Source: Deinococcus sp. JMULE3 (GTDB taxonomy: Bacteria; Deinococcota; Deinococci; Deinococcales; Deinococcaceae). From it: a DNA stretch of 64,000 bases. The stretch spans positions 3,217,799 to 3,281,798 of the forward strand of contig NZ_SGWE01000004.1 in NCBI RefSeq assembly GCF_013337115.1. Reading direction: 5' to 3'. The notes under the pieces were generated by a model. It saw only the letters and a program-made list of their open reading frames with translations, did no database searches and was not told the origin of the DNA. Numbering within the stretch: the first letter of the stretch is position 1; each line of letters begins with the position of its first letter. Shown here piece by piece: positions 1 through 11,900 of the stretch. The position numbers were made by a program, and so were the translations under genes.

Positions 1-1
1 C

Positions 2-580
<579 letters not shown>

Positions 581-582
581 GT

Positions 583-641
583 CGATGGTTGATAGTGGAT
601 GGTTGAACGAACACCCATCAACCTTCGACCATCAACTATCA
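583..641. repeat. Imperfect inverted repeat between ilvN and ilvC
   Basis: Arms at 583-606 and 618-641 match at 19 of 24 positions around an 11-base loop. The arms are AT-richer than their surroundings and are built from repeats of GATGGTTGA/TGATAGT. It could fold in the mRNA between ilvN and ilvC as an attenuator or processing site. There is no T-run after it, so it is not a standard terminator. Short TGATGGTTGA-type spacers look like a simple dispersed repeat. Confidence 0.6.
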
Positions 642-704
642 ATCCCCTGAACCCGCCTAGTCCGCCCAGTCCCTGAAATCCCTTTCTGTAGGAGAATCCC
701 GAAC

Positions 705-1715
705 ATGGCTGCAAAAATGTACTACGACCGCGACGTGAGCACCGCCCCCATCGAGAACAAGCTGATCGCCATCATCGGCTACGGCAGCCAGGCGCACGCC
801 CACGCGCAGAACCTGCGGGACAGCGGCTTCAACGTCGTCGTCGGCCTGCGTGACGGCAGCGCCAGCCGCGCCAAGGCCGAACAGGCGGGCCTGCGCGTTG
901 CCAGCATCGAGGACGCCACGAAGGAAGCCGACGTGATCATGCTCCTGATCCCCGACGAGCAGCAGCCCAAAACGTACGAGCAGAGCATCGCCCCGCACCT
1001 CAGCGCCGGGAAGGCCCTGGCGTTCGGGCACGGCTTCAACGTGCACTTCGGCCGCATCACGCCCCCCGCCGACGTGGACGTGTTCCTCGTGGCCCCCAAG
1101 GGCCCCGGCCACATGCTGCGCCGCGTCTACGCCGACGGTGCGGGCATGCCCGGCATCTTCGCCGTGCAGCAGGACGCCACCGGCAAGGCGCGCGACATCG
1201 CCCTGGCGTACGCGAACGGCATCGGCTGCACCCGCGCCGGGGTGCTGGAAACCACCTTCAAGGAAGAGACCGAAACCGACCTGTTCGGTGAGCAGAGCGT
1301 CCTGTGCGGCGGCGTCACCCACCTGATCCAGGCGGGCTTCGAGACCCTCGTGGAAGCCGGGTACCAGCCCGAAATCGCGTACTTCGAGACCCTGCACGAG
1401 GTCAAGCTGATCGTCGACCTGATCTACGAGAAGGGCTTCGAAGGCATGCGCCACTCCATCAGCAACACCGCCGAATTCGGCGACTACGTCACCGGCCCCC
1501 GCGTCGTGACCGCCGAGACGAAAGCCGAGATGGGCCGCGTCCTGAGCGACATCCAGACCGGCAAGTTTGCCGAGCGCTTCATCGCCGACGCCGAGGCGGG
1601 GTTCCCCTTCATGGAGGAGCAGCGCGGCAAGATGCGCGACCACACCCTGGAAGTCGTCGGGAAGGAACTGCGCGACAAGATGCCCTTCATCAACAAGAAG
1701 GCGCTGGAAGTTTAA
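705..1715 (+). CDS. ilvC: Ketol-acid reductoisomerase (class I)
   Basis: It converts 2-acetolactate and 2-aceto-2-hydroxybutyrate to dihydroxy acids using NADPH and Mg2+, the second step of branched-chain amino acid synthesis. The 336 residues are the usual class I length. The N-terminal Rossmann fold shows [19 protein letters not shown], followed by the family blocks HGFNVHFG and [12 protein letters not shown]. The metal-site segment [10 protein letters not shown] lies near residue 190. The ATG has a Shine-Dalgarno GGAG at 691-694, unlike the many leaderless genes nearby, as expected for an internal operon gene behind ilvN. A terminator-like hairpin follows the stop. Confidence 0.97.
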   Translation: MAAKMYYDRDVSTAPIENKLIAIIGYGSQAHAHAQNLRDSGFNVVVGLRDGSASRAKAEQAGLRVASIEDATKEADVIMLLIPDEQQPKTYEQSIAPHLSAGKALAFGHGFNVHFGRITPPADVDVFLVAPKGPGHMLRRVYADGAGMPGIFAVQQDATGKARDIALAYANGIGCTRAGVLETTFKEETETDLFGEQSVLCGGVTHLIQAGFETLVEAGYQPEIAYFETLHEVKLIVDLIYEKGFEGMRHSISNTAEFGDYVTGPRVVTAETKAEMGRVLSDIQTGKFAERFIADAEAGFPFMEEQRGKMRDHTLEVVGKELRDKMPFINKKALEV

Positions 1716-1731
1716 CCGCAGGGCACGGGAA

Positions 1732-1765
1732 GGGGCCGGGGGCAGCGACGCCCACCGGCCCCCCT
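1732..1765. terminator. GC-rich hairpin between convergent genes
   Basis: GGGGCCGGGGGC at 1732-1743 pairs with a nearly complementary arm at 1750-1765, followed by CTTACTG. It lies between ilvC and the convergent aminotransferase gene and could end transcription from both sides. There is no strong T-run. Confidence 0.6.
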
Positions 1766-1776
1766 TACTGTGCGGA

Positions 1777-3081
1777 TCAGCCCGGAACGGCCGCCCCGGT
1801 GCGGGCCAGCGCCCGGTCCAGTCGTTCGAGCAGCAGGTCCACCTCGGCGGCTGTGATGCTCAGGGGTGGCCCCAGCAGCAGGTGATCGCCGCGCACGCCG
1901 TCCACCGCGCCGGAGCCCGGGTAGGTCAGCAGGCCCTCCTCGCGCGCGGCGGCGGCGACACGGTCGGCCAGTCCGGGTCGCGCGAAGGCCTGCTCGGTGG
2001 CCGGGTCGCCCAGCACGACGCCCAGCAGCAGCCCCTGCCCGCGCACCGCCAGGACCTGCGGGTGCCGGTCCTTCAGGACTTCCAGACCTGCCAGGAGCTG
2101 CGCGCCGCGCTCACGGGCCGCCTGCACCAGCCCCTCCTGCTCGACGATGTCCAGCACGCTCAGACCCGCCGCCACGCTGACCGGATGCCCGGCGTACGTG
2201 AAGCCGTGCTTGAACGCGCCGCTGCCGTCCATGACCGTGCCGTACACCTCCGGGCTGGCCATCAGGCCCGCCAGCGGCGCGTAGCCCGCCGCGAGGCCCT
2301 TGCCCAGCACCACGATGTCCGGCGTGACGTCCCCGCCCAGGCGGACGGCCAGCGGCGCGCCGCAGCGGCCCATGCCACTCATGACCTCGTCCGCCACGAA
2401 CAGCACGCCGTACTCCCGGCAGATCGCCGCGATCCGCGCGTGATACCCGGCGTTCGGGGCGAGCGCCGCGTCCGACGCGCCCACCACCGGCTCACAGATG
2501 AACGCCGCGACGGACTCCGGCCCGGCGGCCTCCAGCACCGCGCGCAGCCGCTCGGCGTCCTCCTCGCCACTGAGGGTCGGGTCGGGTTTCGGCATCTTCG
2601 GCCAGGCGTCCTCGCGGATCAGGGGCGCGTACACCTCGCGCCGCGCGCCCATGCCCGACGCGGCCAGCGCACCCAGCGACGCGCCGTGGTAACTGGGCAC
2701 CCGCGTGATCACCTTGAAGCGCCCCGGCTCGCCTCGCTCCACGTGGTACTGCCGGGCGAGTTTGATCGCACTCTCGTTCGCCTCTGACCCGCCCGACACC
2801 GCCCAGAAGCGGAAGGCGGGCAGGTTCAGGAACGCCGCGAGGCGCGACGCGTACGCCTCCAGCACGTCACTCGTGAACTGCGAGCCGTGCACGAACGCCA
2901 GCCGCGACGCCTGCGCGGCCATCGCCTGCGCGACCTGCGTGCGCCCGTGCCCGATGTTCGCCACGAGCGCCCCGGACGACCCGTCCAGGAACGACCGGCC
3001 ATCCTGCGTCTCGATGAACACGCCCCCGGCGCGCACGGCGACCGGGTACGATTTGCTGCTGCGGTAGAACACGTTCGACAT
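1777..3081 (-). CDS. PLP-dependent class III aminotransferase
   Basis: A fold-type I PLP enzyme of the aspartate/omega-aminotransferase family. The 434 residues show the N-terminal FLDGSSGALVANIGHG block, SGGSEANESAIKLARQYH, the cofactor aspartate region LFVADEVMSGMGR and the Schiff-base lysine in VLGKGLAAGYAPLAG (near residue 265). The amino donor cannot be read from sequence. The gene starts with ATG behind AAAGGA and lies 34 bases downstream of the DinB gene on the same strand, so the two are probably co-transcribed. Candidates include taurine-, beta-alanine- or omega-amino acid:pyruvate aminotransferases. Confidence 0.9.
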   Translation of the reverse strand: MSNVFYRSSKSYPVAVRAGGVFIETQDGRSFLDGSSGALVANIGHGRTQVAQAMAAQASRLAFVHGSQFTSDVLEAYASRLAAFLNLPAFRFWAVSGGSEANESAIKLARQYHVERGEPGRFKVITRVPSYHGASLGALAASGMGARREVYAPLIREDAWPKMPKPDPTLSGEEDAERLRAVLEAAGPESVAAFICEPVVGASDAALAPNAGYHARIAAICREYGVLFVADEVMSGMGRCGAPLAVRLGGDVTPDIVVLGKGLAAGYAPLAGLMASPEVYGTVMDGSGAFKHGFTYAGHPVSVAAGLSVLDIVEQEGLVQAARERGAQLLAGLEVLKDRHPQVLAVRGQGLLLGVVLGDPATEQAFARPGLADRVAAAAREEGLLTYPGSGAVDGVRGDHLLLGPPLSITAAEVDLLLERLDRALARTGAAVPG

Positions 3082-3115
3082 AGAAATCCTTTCCGGCCCG
3101 CGCAGGGCCGGGCGT

Positions 3116-3616
<501 letters not shown>

Positions 3617-3659
3617 GCGACCAGTGTCCCAGATTGCGGCGAGAAACGAGAATGGGAGG

Positions 3660-4007
3660 ATGGAACCCCAACAGTCCGACAAGGTCACGACCCTGCCCGA
3701 GCTGGGCCTGACGCTTCGGTCCGCCGCTGACATTCCGCAGGTGGTGGGCGCGACCTTCGGGCACACGGGCCTCCTCCTGCACGACACGGACCTGGGCGCC
3801 GACTTCCTGAACCTGCGCACGGGCCAGCTGGGCGAGCTGTTCCAGAAGTTCGTGAACTATCGCCTGCCCGTCGCGGTCGTCGTGCCCGACCCGGCCCGGT
3901 ACGGCGAGCGTTTCGCGGAACTCGCCCGCGAGCACGCCCGCCACCCGGCGATCCGCTTCGTGCCGGACGAGGCGGCGGGGCGGGCGTGGCTGCGCGGGCA
4001 ACCCTGA
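3660..4007 (+). CDS. DUF4180 domain protein
   Basis: A 115-residue protein matching DUF4180 across its length. Recognisable blocks are the middle LGADFLNLRTGQLGELFQKFVNYRLPVAVVVPDP and the end AIRFVPDEAAGRAWL. No biochemical role is established for this family; it is often found beside regulators. I placed the start at the ATG giving MEPQQSDKV; an in-frame ATG at 3615 would overlap the divergent DinB start. A GGGAGG run touches the chosen ATG directly, too close for a normal ribosome site, so the start is moderately uncertain. Confidence 0.75.
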   Translation: MEPQQSDKVTTLPELGLTLRSAADIPQVVGATFGHTGLLLHDTDLGADFLNLRTGQLGELFQKFVNYRLPVAVVVPDPARYGERFAELAREHARHPAIRFVPDEAAGRAWLRGQP

Positions 4008-4027
4008 CCCGACCACGCGCGCCCTCA

Positions 4028-4181
4028 TACGGGTTCCGTTTGTTTCGTTGACAACCCGGGACAGCACCGGGTTGCCAACTCCACGTCCGGAACCCGCTCC
4101 GCGCCTTCTCTGCTGCGCAGCTCTGCGAGTCGCATCCGCTCGGGTTGAAAGTTTCTGCAAACCTTTCAACCGGAGTCCGTA
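4028..4181. repeat. Dispersed repeat family A, copy 1 (MITE-like)
   Basis: A 154-bp element with ends TACGGGTTCCG and CGGAGTCCGTA (inverted, 9 of 11 identical), flanked on both sides by TCA. Inside are a hairpin at 4052-4074 (CAACCCGG/CCGGGTTG) and a second near 4143-4170 (GGTTGAAAG/CTTTCAACC). It resembles the elements at 15557-15691 and 38909-39040, but holds an extra internal stretch around 4110-4135 (CTCTGCTGCGCAGC, then TCTGCGAGTC) that those two lack. The right TCA is the complement of the TGA stop codon of the next gene. Confidence 0.85.
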
Positions 4182-5759
<1,578 letters not shown>

Positions 5760-5999
5760 ACGGACCTCCTTGTGGTTGCCGCGAGGCTAACACACCCGCC
5801 CCCCGGCGCGTAAACACGCTGTCAGACGATCAAAATGCCCCGGCGCGCGGCGTGGGCAGGAGGTCCGAAACCGCCCCGCGACCTGCCGAATGAAAAGTGG
5901 TGGAGGGGGCGCCGGGGACGGTCACGCCACAGTCACGCCCCGCGAAGCACCATGACCCTGCGCCAGCGCCCCACATGGCGACACCCACGGAGGTTCACC
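5760..5999. other. Intergenic region without a recognised gene
   Basis: These 240 bases separate the divergent pruA and a small gene. They hold the pruA ribosome site and a TAGCCT on the minus strand near 5785 that could be its -10 box. Apart from GC-rich runs, I see no repeat or RNA. Confidence 0.4.
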
Positions 6000-6221
6000 A
6001 TGCACGTCCCCACCCTGCCCAGCGGCACCCACCCCATCGGCAACTACCGCGTGCACCCCACGCCACCCGGATACGAGGTGCAGGTCCAGTGCGCCGGACA
6101 GTGGCACCCGGTCACGCCGCACCCCGGCGAGGACACCCGCACCCTGATCACGCTGCTGCAGAGCCCCTACTGCGCCGTACAGAACGGCTGGATCACCGGG
6201 GCCCGCTCACCCCTGCGCTGA
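6000..6221 (+). CDS. Small uncharacterised protein (73 aa)
   Basis: A short gene starting at an ATG (MHVPTLPSGT) with a GGAGG ribosome site 6 bases upstream, which chooses this start over an in-frame codon further up. The protein has no signal peptide or membrane segment. It carries two Cys (VQCAGQW, SPYCAVQ), several aromatic/Pro/Gly residues and a predicted beta-rich pattern. I do not recognise a family. Its last 15 bases overlap the end of the convergent ROK kinase gene. The good ribosome site and clean length make it likely to be real. Confidence 0.6.
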   Translation: MHVPTLPSGTHPIGNYRVHPTPPGYEVQVQCAGQWHPVTPHPGEDTRTLITLLQSPYCAVQNGWITGARSPLR

Positions 6222-7148
6222 GCCGGTCTGTGCTGCCGCCTGCCGGGCCGCCCACAGGGCCGCGCCGATCAGCCCGGCGTCCGCGCCCAGCGCCGCGTGC
6301 ACCACCTCGGGCCGGTAGCGCTCCGGGAACGCCGCCAGCGCCTCCTGCACGCGGGTCCGGTAGCCGGGGCGCAGGCCCACGCTGCCGCCCAGCGCCGCGC
6401 GCGTCACGCCCAGCAGCGCCGCGATGTCCGCGATCTTCCACGCCAGCCCCGCCGCCGAGTGCCGGTACTCCGCGTCCGCCCGCGCGTCCCCGGCCTCGGC
6501 CGCGTCGCACAGCGCACGGGCATCCGTGAAGCCCAGCGCCGCCGCGCGGGCGTTCAGGGCTGTGCCGCTCGACTCGAACTCCAGCGGCGCCAGTCGCCCT
6601 GCCGGGGTGGGCGACCCCGCGTGCCAGTGCGCCGGAACGGTCACGAAGCCCAGCTCGGCGTCCAGGCCGTTCCCGGCCAGATGCAACCGCCCGCCCAGCA
6701 CCAGCCCCGCCCCGACCCCCGTGCTGACCGTCACGAACATGAACTCGGTCGTGCCCCCGCCCGCACCGGCCGCGTACTCACCCCACGCGGCGGCCCGCGC
6801 GTCGTTCAGCGCCGCGCACGGCAGGCCCAGCCCCGCGCCCAGCCGCTCCGCCAGGGGAACGTCCACCCAGCCGGGGAACGTGTGCGTGGCCGTCGCCGTC
6901 ACGCGCCCACGCGCCACGGCGCCCGCGCACGCCACACCCACCGCCGACGCCCGCGCCGCCAGGGGCCGCGCCAGTTCCAGTGCCGCCGCGATCACCGCGT
7001 CCGGCGAGGCCGGGCGGGGCGTGCGGGCCTCCACACGCTCCACGACCTGACCACCCGACACAAGAGCGGCGCGCATGCTGGTGCCCCCGATATCGAGGGC
7101 CAGCAGGGGAGAGGCATCAACACCAGTCTGGGAGGGGGAGACCGTCAC
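6207..7148 (-). CDS. ROK-family sugar kinase (atypical, no zinc site)
   Basis: A 313-residue actin-fold kinase of the ROK family, probably acting on glucose or an amino sugar such as N-acetylmannosamine. The N-terminal phosphate loop is LALDIGGTSMRAALV, the catalytic block is ALNDARAAAWGEY, and the second phosphate loop is FVTVSTGVGAGLVL. Most ROK enzymes then have an EIGH histidine and a CxCGxxGCxE zinc site; here the equivalent is ELGFVTVP followed by WHAGSPTPAGRLAPLE, with no Cys. The fold is kept but the zinc ligands are gone. Starts at GTG. The nanE/nagZ region 13 kb away makes an amino-sugar role attractive but unproven. Confidence 0.8.
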   Translation of the reverse strand: MTVSPSQTGVDASPLLALDIGGTSMRAALVSGGQVVERVEARTPRPASPDAVIAAALELARPLAARASAVGVACAGAVARGRVTATATHTFPGWVDVPLAERLGAGLGLPCAALNDARAAAWGEYAAGAGGGTTEFMFVTVSTGVGAGLVLGGRLHLAGNGLDAELGFVTVPAHWHAGSPTPAGRLAPLEFESSGTALNARAAALGFTDARALCDAAEAGDARADAEYRHSAAGLAWKIADIAALLGVTRAALGGSVGLRPGYRTRVQEALAAFPERYRPEVVHAALGADAGLIGAALWAARQAAAQTGSAQG

Positions 7149-7216
7149 GCGCGCATTCTGTCACCCGTCAACGCCGGGACGACCGGGCCGTGCAGACGCC
7201 AGGTCGTGCAGACGCC

Positions 7217-7265
7217 GTCAACAACAGCGCACCCGACGGACCGAAGCGGGTGCGCTGCTGTTGAC
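7217..7265 (-). terminator. Long hairpin downstream of osmC-like gene
   Basis: Arms 7217-7235 and 7247-7265 are complementary at 18 of 19 positions around an 11-base loop. It starts 6 bases after the OsmC stop on the minus strand. There is no T-run on either side, as for most hairpins in this window. Confidence 0.7.
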
Positions 7266-7270
7266 GACCG

Positions 7271-7663
<393 letters not shown>

Positions 7664-7669
<6 letters not shown>

Positions 7670-7711
7670 GTGTTCACGCTAGCGCGTCTTCATGTGTTCA
7701 CGCTAGCGCGT
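7664..7711. repeat. Exact 24-bp tandem duplication at gene junction
   Basis: Units 7664-7687 and 7688-7711 are identical. Unit 1 contains the osmC-like ATG; unit 2 holds the last codons and TGA of the kinase gene. Before duplication the kinase stop would have lain only about 5 bases before the osmC ATG, so the event spaced out a tightly packed operon junction without harming either frame. Confidence 0.95.
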
Positions 7712-8960
7712 CGCGCGGCCCGTCGGTGAACTCCTGTCCGGGCAGGTCGTCCACGGGCAGCGGTTCCCCGCTCAGGTCGTCCCCGGCGTCCTCCTCCAGT
7801 TCCGGCAGGCGCACCCGGAACGTCGCGCCGCCCCCCGGCGTGTCCACCACGTCGATCGTTCCGCCGTGCGCGGTGACGACCTGCTGCGCGATGGTCAGAC
7901 CCAGCCCGGCCGACCCGGCCTCCTTGCCGCGGTAGAACTTGTCGAAGATGCGGGGTTTGACGGCGTCCGGCACGCCGGGGCCGCGGTCCACGACCCGCAC
8001 CTCGATCTCGCCCGCGCGGGGTTCCATCTCCAGCCGCACCAACTGCGCGTTGCCCGTCACGCGGATGGCGTTCGTCACGAGATTCACGAACACCTGCGTC
8101 AGGCGGCCCGGATCGCCCACGATCTCGAAGTTGCCGTCCGGGGCCTGCACGCCATAGTCGCGGCCCACCTGCCGCAGCAGGTTCCCCAGGTTCGTGAAGT
8201 GCATCTCGATGCTCTGCACGAGCTCCCCACGCGACAGTTGCAGCAGGTCGTTCACGAGGCGCGTCATGTTCTCCGCGACGCGCTGCGCGTCCTGCAGCGT
8301 CTGACTGCCGCCCGCCTCGCGCTCGGCGCGGCGCAGGTACCCGTGCAGCGCCGTCAGCGGCGTGCGCAGCTCGTGACTGGTTTCCGCCAGGAACGTCTTC
8401 TGGAGGTTCAGGGCTTCCTCCAGCTGCCGGGCCTGGATCTCCAGACGCTGACTCTGCCGCTCGGCGGTGTTGCGCAGCCGCTCGACCTCCTCCAGGCGGG
8501 CGCGCAGGCGGTCGTTCAGTTCGCGGACCTCCCGCTCGGCCCGTTCCCGCTGCGTGCGGGACTCGACCTCGCCCAGCGCGCGGCGGATGCTGGACGGCAA
8601 CCGCTCCAGGCGCTGCTTGAGGATGTAGTCCGTGACGCCCTCGCGCAGGGTGTCCACCGCCGTCTCCTCGCCCATCGCGCCGGTCACGATGATGAACGGC
8701 ACGCGGGGCGCCCGTGCGTGTGCGGCCCGGAAGGCACTCAGGCCGTCGTAGCTGGGCAGCGCGAAATCACTGAGGATCAGGTGCGGGCGAACCTCGTCCA
8801 GCGCCCGCAGGAACTCCCGCTCGTCCTCCACCCGCGTGAACTCGACGCCCCAGGGCAGTTCCGTCTCGACGTGCATGGTGACGAGTTCATGATCGAGTTC
8901 GCTGTCCTCGAGGTGCAGCAGCCGCAGCGGTTCGCCGGGCGCGGGCAGGGCGTCGGTCAT
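7698..8960 (-). CDS. Receiver-histidine kinase hybrid signalling protein
   Basis: A 420-residue two-component protein with the order receiver, coiled coil, HisKA, HATPase. The receiver (about 12-125) has acidic pocket LEDSELD and phospho-acceptor Asp65 in LILSDFALPSYDG. A long Glu/Arg coiled coil (130-185) leads to the dimerisation helix with His196 in ETSHELRTPLTALHGY. The ATPase domain shows NLVTNAIRV, DRGPGVPD and GLGLTIAQQVV. There is no membrane segment, so it is cytosolic. Its ATG overlaps the stop of the large membrane kinase by 4 bases. That suggests a phosphorelay in which the membrane kinase, or this protein, phosphorylates the receiver. Confidence 0.92.
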   Translation of the reverse strand: MTDALPAPGEPLRLLHLEDSELDHELVTMHVETELPWGVEFTRVEDEREFLRALDEVRPHLILSDFALPSYDGLSAFRAAHARAPRVPFIIVTGAMGEETAVDTLREGVTDYILKQRLERLPSSIRRALGEVESRTQRERAEREVRELNDRLRARLEEVERLRNTAERQSQRLEIQARQLEEALNLQKTFLAETSHELRTPLTALHGYLRRAEREAGGSQTLQDAQRVAENMTRLVNDLLQLSRGELVQSIEMHFTNLGNLLRQVGRDYGVQAPDGNFEIVGDPGRLTQVFVNLVTNAIRVTGNAQLVRLEMEPRAGEIEVRVVDRGPGVPDAVKPRIFDKFYRGKEAGSAGLGLTIAQQVVTAHGGTIDVVDTPGGGATFRVRLPELEEDAGDDLSGEPLPVDDLPGQEFTDGPRDALA

Positions 8961-11900
8961 GCCGGGCCCTGCAGGGGCAGCGTGACGCTGAAGGTCGCGC
9001 CCTCGCCGGGGCGGCCCTCGGCGCTCACGCGCCCTCCGTGGCGGGTGACGATACGGCGGACGTTGGCGAGGCCGATGCCGATCCCCTCGAACTCCTCGGC
9101 GCGGTGCAGTCGTTGGAACACGCCGAACAGTTTATCCGCGTAGCGCGGATCGAACCCCAGCCCGTTGTCGCTGACGTTCACCGTCACTTCATGTTGCCCG
9201 CCCGTCACGCTGACCGTCACGCGGGCCTCATCGCGGCCCCGCGAGTACTTGATCGCGTTGCTCAGCAGGTTCGTGAACACCAGACTGAGCAGCGCCTCGT
9301 CCCCCTGCACGGTCGGCAGGGTGTCCGGCAGCGTCAGCGTCACCACGCGCCCGGCCCGGTCGGGTTCCAGCGCGTGCCAGCTCGACTCGATCACGCGCCG
9401 CAGGTCCACCGGCACCTGCCGCATCTCCTGACGGCCCATCCGCGAGAACGACAGCAGATCGTCGATCAGCTGACTCATGCGGCTGGCCGACTCCTTGATG
9501 ACCGTCAGGTACCGCTGCCCCTTCGGACTGAGGTCCGCGCCCGTCTCCTTCGCGAGCAGGTCCCCAAACCCCACGATGTGCCGCAGCGGCGTCCGCAGGT
9601 CATGACTGACCGAGTAGCTGAACGCCTCCAGTTCCCGGTTCGCGTTCTCCAGTTCCAGCGTCCGCTGCTGCACCCGTTCCTCCAGGGACAGGTTCAGCGC
9701 CTGCAGGTCCGTCTGCGCCGCGAGCACCCGTTCCTGCAGGCGGTCGTTCGTCAGGGCCGACGCGAAACGCCCCGCGAGTTCCTGCGCCAGATCCTGATCA
9801 CGCGCCGTGAGCGCCTGCCGGTACAGCAGCCCCAGCACCCCGACCAGCGCCCCACCCCGCCCGGTCAGCGGGTAGAACAGCGCCCCGGTGGCATTCACGC
9901 GGTGCAGCGCCGGGTCCGCGTCGATGAACACCGGGTCCTCGCTGGCGACCACCTGCTCGATCGCGCCGCCCGCCACCACCTGGAACGCCGCCGAGTGCCA
10001 CGTTGCCGACGGGGACGACACCGCGACCAGCTGCGTGGGCTGCACCGTCCACAGCGCCCCGCTGTCCACGAACCGCCCGTCCAGCCGCGCCAGCGCCGCC
10101 CGGTAGCGGTCGTGCCGCAGGTGACTGGAATCGTCGCTGCGCGCCGAGAGCTGCTCGGACACGTCCGCCAGCAGCCGCGCGGTCTGCTCGGCGTACACCT
10201 GATCGTCCACGTCCGTGCTCGTCCCCACCCACTCCAGCACCTGCCCATCGGCGTCCAGGACCGGCAGGCCGCGCGTCACGAACGCCCGGTACTGCCCGTC
10301 CGCACGCAGCAGGCGGTGCTCTGCCTCGAATGGTCGCCCGGACGCCAGCGCCGCCTGCCAGCCCCGCAGGTAATCCGCGCGGTCCTCCGGGTGAATCAGA
10401 CTGCCCAGGTTCTGCCCGGCCCGCGCCCCACCCACGAACTCCGCCCAGCGGCGGTTGGAGTACACCGGCGCGCCGCGCGGATCGGTCAGCCACACGATCT
10501 GCGGCATGCCCTCCAGCACCGCCCGGTACCGCTCCTCGTTCCGCTGCGCCCGCCGCTCGGCCAGCAGCCGGTCGTGGATGTCCGTCGCGGTCGTCACCCA
10601 CGCCGACACCGACGGGGTGTCCGGGCCCGACGGGTCACGCACCGGATTCAGCCGCACCTGGAACCACCGCGCGCCCCGCGTGGTGTGCAGTTCCCACTCG
10701 CTGCTCGCGTCGCGGCCACTGGCGATCACCTGCTCACGCCACTGCGCGTACGCGACGCGTTCCTCCGGCCCCAGGTGCTCGGCGAGGTCCTGACCGCCCA
10801 GTTGCACCTGATGCGCCAGATTCCGGTAGCGCACGCGCCCGCTGCGGCCCGACAGCTGCACCACGCTGGGCAGCGCGTCCAGCACCGCGCGCGAGCGGCG
10901 TTCCTCGGCCTGCACCGCCTGCTCGGCCTGCACCCGCTCGCGGATGTCACGCACGACCTCCAGCAGGCCCAGCAGCGTGCCGTCCGGCGCGATCACCTCG
11001 CTGCGCTGCGCCTCCCCGGAGAAGACCGTCCCGTCGGCGCGCACGTAACTCGTCGAGAGCGGCTCGAAGCGGCTGCGGCCGTCCAGGCGGCGGTCCGCGT
11101 GAATCACGCCCAGCGGGCGGCCCTCCAGGTCCCCTCGGCCCAGCCAGTCCCGCAGCGCCCGGTTCACCATCCGCACGCGACCCTCGGCGTCCGTGAACAC
11201 CGCCGCGTCCTGCATGGACTGGAAGATCGCCTCGAACTCCGCGCGGGCCGCCTCCTGCAGGGACCGGGCGTGCGCCAGCGACACGTTCAGCCGCTCGGCC
11301 CGCTCACGGGCGTCCACCTGCGCCTTCACGATCCGGAACGCGAAGCCCGCCAGCAGCAGCCCCAGCAGCGCGATCAGGTACGGCACGAACGCCGCGATAT
11401 CCCGCCCGAAGCTGCTGCCCGCCGTGAACTCCAGCGTCCACACCTGCCCGATCAACGTGAACGACGTCCGTGTCGAGAACGCCCCGCCGGACGTTTCTGC
11501 CCCGCCGCTCAGCGGCTGCCCCGCCAGACTGACCCGCACCTTCAGGTTCCCCGGCGCGCCCTGGACCGTCGACAGGCTCTGTAGGAACGACGCGCCGTCC
11601 ACCGCCGCATACAGGAATCCGCCCCGCCCGCTGCTGGCCTGCACCGGTAGCATGACCAGGAACCCCTGCATGGGTTGTCCCGCCGGGCCGCGCTGCACCA
11701 GTTGCACCTGCCCGGTCGCCTGGGCGCGCCCGGTCCTCAGGGCCTCGCGCATCGTGGCCCGCCGCACGGGTTCACTGTTCAGGTCGAAGCCCAGCGCCGC
11801 CAGGTTCTCCGGGGTGGGCGGCGCGATCCGCGTGATGATCACCCGCTCGTCCTGCACCGGCCCCCCGGCGCGCAGCGTCACGTCCGGGAACGTGTCCAGC

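Noticed and set aside
9038..11584. An 848-residue plus-strand open frame opposite the sensor kinase
   Set aside because: Composition rich in Arg, His, Pro and Gln typical of GC-rich shadow frames; the minus strand has clear kinase motifs.
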